A DNA stretch of 64,000 nucleotides from Marinomonas rhizomae (GTDB lineage: Bacteria > Pseudomonadota > Gammaproteobacteria > Pseudomonadales > Marinomonadaceae). The position numbers and the translations under genes were made by a program. The stretch covers positions 2,108,001 to 2,172,000 of the forward strand of contig NZ_CP073343.1 in NCBI RefSeq assembly GCF_024397855.1. Reading direction: 5' to 3'. Shown one piece after another: positions 63,220 through 64,000 of the stretch. Below the pieces are notes generated by a model that searched no databases, was not told the DNA's origin, and was given only the letters and a program-made list of their open reading frames with translations. Position 1 is the stretch's first letter; the number at the start of each line of letters is the position of its first letter.

Positions 63220-64000
63220 TCAAGCCACACTATTTTCTGTGGGATTGGCTTTGGATATCTGGCTGGATTTCCGTCGATTGAACCAAACCATAACAAGTGC
63301 CAAAAATGAGAGTAAAGCGGCCGCACTCGGGATCCAATCAAAGCTGAAACCGATACTAATAACCAATCCACCTAGTGCGGCACCTAAAGCATTGCCTAAA
63401 TTGAATGCACCAATATTTATAGAGGATGCTAGACCTGGTGCTTGATCAGCAATCTTCATGACCTGCATCTGTAATGGCGGTCCACTGCCAAATATTACAA
63501 CACCCCACAGTAAAGTAGTTAATCCCGCACCAATAAGCGTCGTAGACGTAAAGCGAAACATCAATAAAACCAAAACCTGCAAGCCTAGAAAGACAAATAA
63601 AGCCAGGTCTGGTGACTTATCAGTAATTTTACCGCTGATATAATTTCCTAGTGTAAAACCAATACCCACCAACATAAGCATGGTAGCAATAGCGTTATCC
63701 GACGCTTTCGCCAACGTCTGCATAATAGGTGCAATGTAAGTATAAAGCGTGAACATGGAACCAGCGCACAATACCGTTGTAGAGAATGCCCTCAAAGCAG
63801 CAGGTTGCATGATAGCCTTGAGTTCTGTTTTAACGTCTGGCTTTTCAGCTCTAGGCATCGCTGACAAACTCCTTAAAATACCAACAAAAGCAATCCCCCC
63901 CAATAAAGCGGTTACCGCAAACGACAAACGCCAATCAAAAGTTTGCCCTAACCAAGTGGTAATTGGTACACCAACAATATTAGCAATGGTCAAGCCTAAA
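63220..64000 (-). CDS. MFS transporter (partial, C-terminal part)
   Basis: The frame continues through the right edge. At the edge it reads LGLTIANIVGVPITTWLGQ, the loop and motif following the first helices of MFS drug/sugar efflux proteins such as the YdhP/AraJ group. About eight more hydrophobic helices follow to a basic C-terminus. The N-terminal helices are outside the window. Specificity cannot be deduced. Confidence 0.85.
   Translation of the reverse strand, partial: LGLTIANIVGVPITTWLGQTFDWRLSFAVTALLGGIAFVGILRSLSAMPRAEKPDVKTELKAIMQPAALRAFSTTVLCAGSMFTLYTYIAPIMQTLAKASDNAIATMLMLVGIGFTLGNYISGKITDKSPDLALFVFLGLQVLVLLMFRFTSTTLIGAGLTTLLWGVVIFGSGPPLQMQVMKIADQAPGLASSINIGAFNLGNALGAALGGLVISIGFSFDWIPSAAALLSFLALVMVWFNRRKSSQISKANPTENSVA

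Noticed and set aside
1..64000. CRISPR array or rRNA genes
   Set aside because: No evenly spaced repeat/spacer pattern and no rRNA signature seen on reading through; none reported.

Overview
The window is about 42% G+C in the host-like stretches I counted by eye and is densely packed with genes of a marine gammaproteobacterium. Gene order (aspS, ruvCAB, tolQRAB-pal-cpoB, tRNA-Lys, nadA; tesA/ybbA-ybbP; prmB-aroC; hemN next to an FNR/Anr regulator; MksFEB condensin) fits the Oceanospirillales, most likely Marinomonas or a close relative. That genus call is an inference from gene content and was not tested by a search.

Layout. 1-0.9 kb: a MarR-type regulator cut by the window edge and a small GreA/GreB-C-domain protein, diverging around a Fur-box-like site. 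1.1-11.1 kb: aspS, the Holliday-junction genes ruvC-ruvA-ruvB, the Tol-Pal envelope operon, tRNA-Lys and nadA. 11.2-13.4 kb: a membrane-anchored coiled-coil protein and a YdjA-like nitroreductase, diverging around a second Fur-box-like site. 13.5-16.2 kb: the one clearly foreign segment. tRNA-Ser(GGA) is followed by a 113-bp repeat, decayed mobile-element debris, an intact AFG1/ZapE-type ATPase gene that looks eukaryotic and mitochondrial, more unassigned DNA, then a second copy of the 113-bp repeat. 16.1-23 kb: PhoD-like phosphatase, hot-dog thioesterase, degenerate GGDEF protein, SUI1/YciH, GNAT acetyltransferase, TruC, a D-2-hydroxyacid dehydrogenase and TesA. 23-32.5 kb: YbbAP ABC transporter, DNA polymerase II, TatD, an HDOD protein, CheV and a TauE/SafE permease. 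32.7-36.8 kb: ferrochelatase, an HAD hydrolase, two small proteins of uncertain role, YfcH and a CbiX-type protein. 36.8-44.1 kb: MksF-MksE-MksB condensin, a BolA-family protein, and a STAS/SpoIIE-phosphatase pair. 44.1-51.5 kb: UPF0149 protein, RecQ-like helicase, SprT, TtcA, YfaZ-like porin-like protein, Apt, FNR/Anr and HemN. 51.6-64 kb: hydrolase, TusA, CBS protein, alcohol dehydrogenase, MaoC hydratase, HAD phosphatase, SppA-type protease, KfrA-like DNA-binding coiled coil, PrmB, AroC, YjjX, YjjG, an active-looking diguanylate cyclase and an MFS transporter cut by the right edge.

Most of the window is ordinary core chromosome. The striking feature is the insert beside tRNA-Ser: an uninterrupted 494-codon gene with an arginine-rich, acid-free N-terminus ending in a mitochondrial-type cleavage region, raised G+C, no visible Shine-Dalgarno, and eukaryotic-style AFG1 motifs. 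It lies between two near-identical direct repeats carrying the tRNA 3' end, the tRNA terminator and the last codons of the neighbouring phoD gene. The simplest reading is a eukaryote-to-bacterium gene acquisition (a diatom-like alga is a reasonable guess), carried in by a now-decayed element. Assembly contamination must be excluded first. Secondary points of interest are a hairpin-rich intergenic region at 61.3-61.5 kb, the condensin operon without its nuclease subunit, the phosphatase/antagonist pair without its kinase, and putative Fur and FNR sites.
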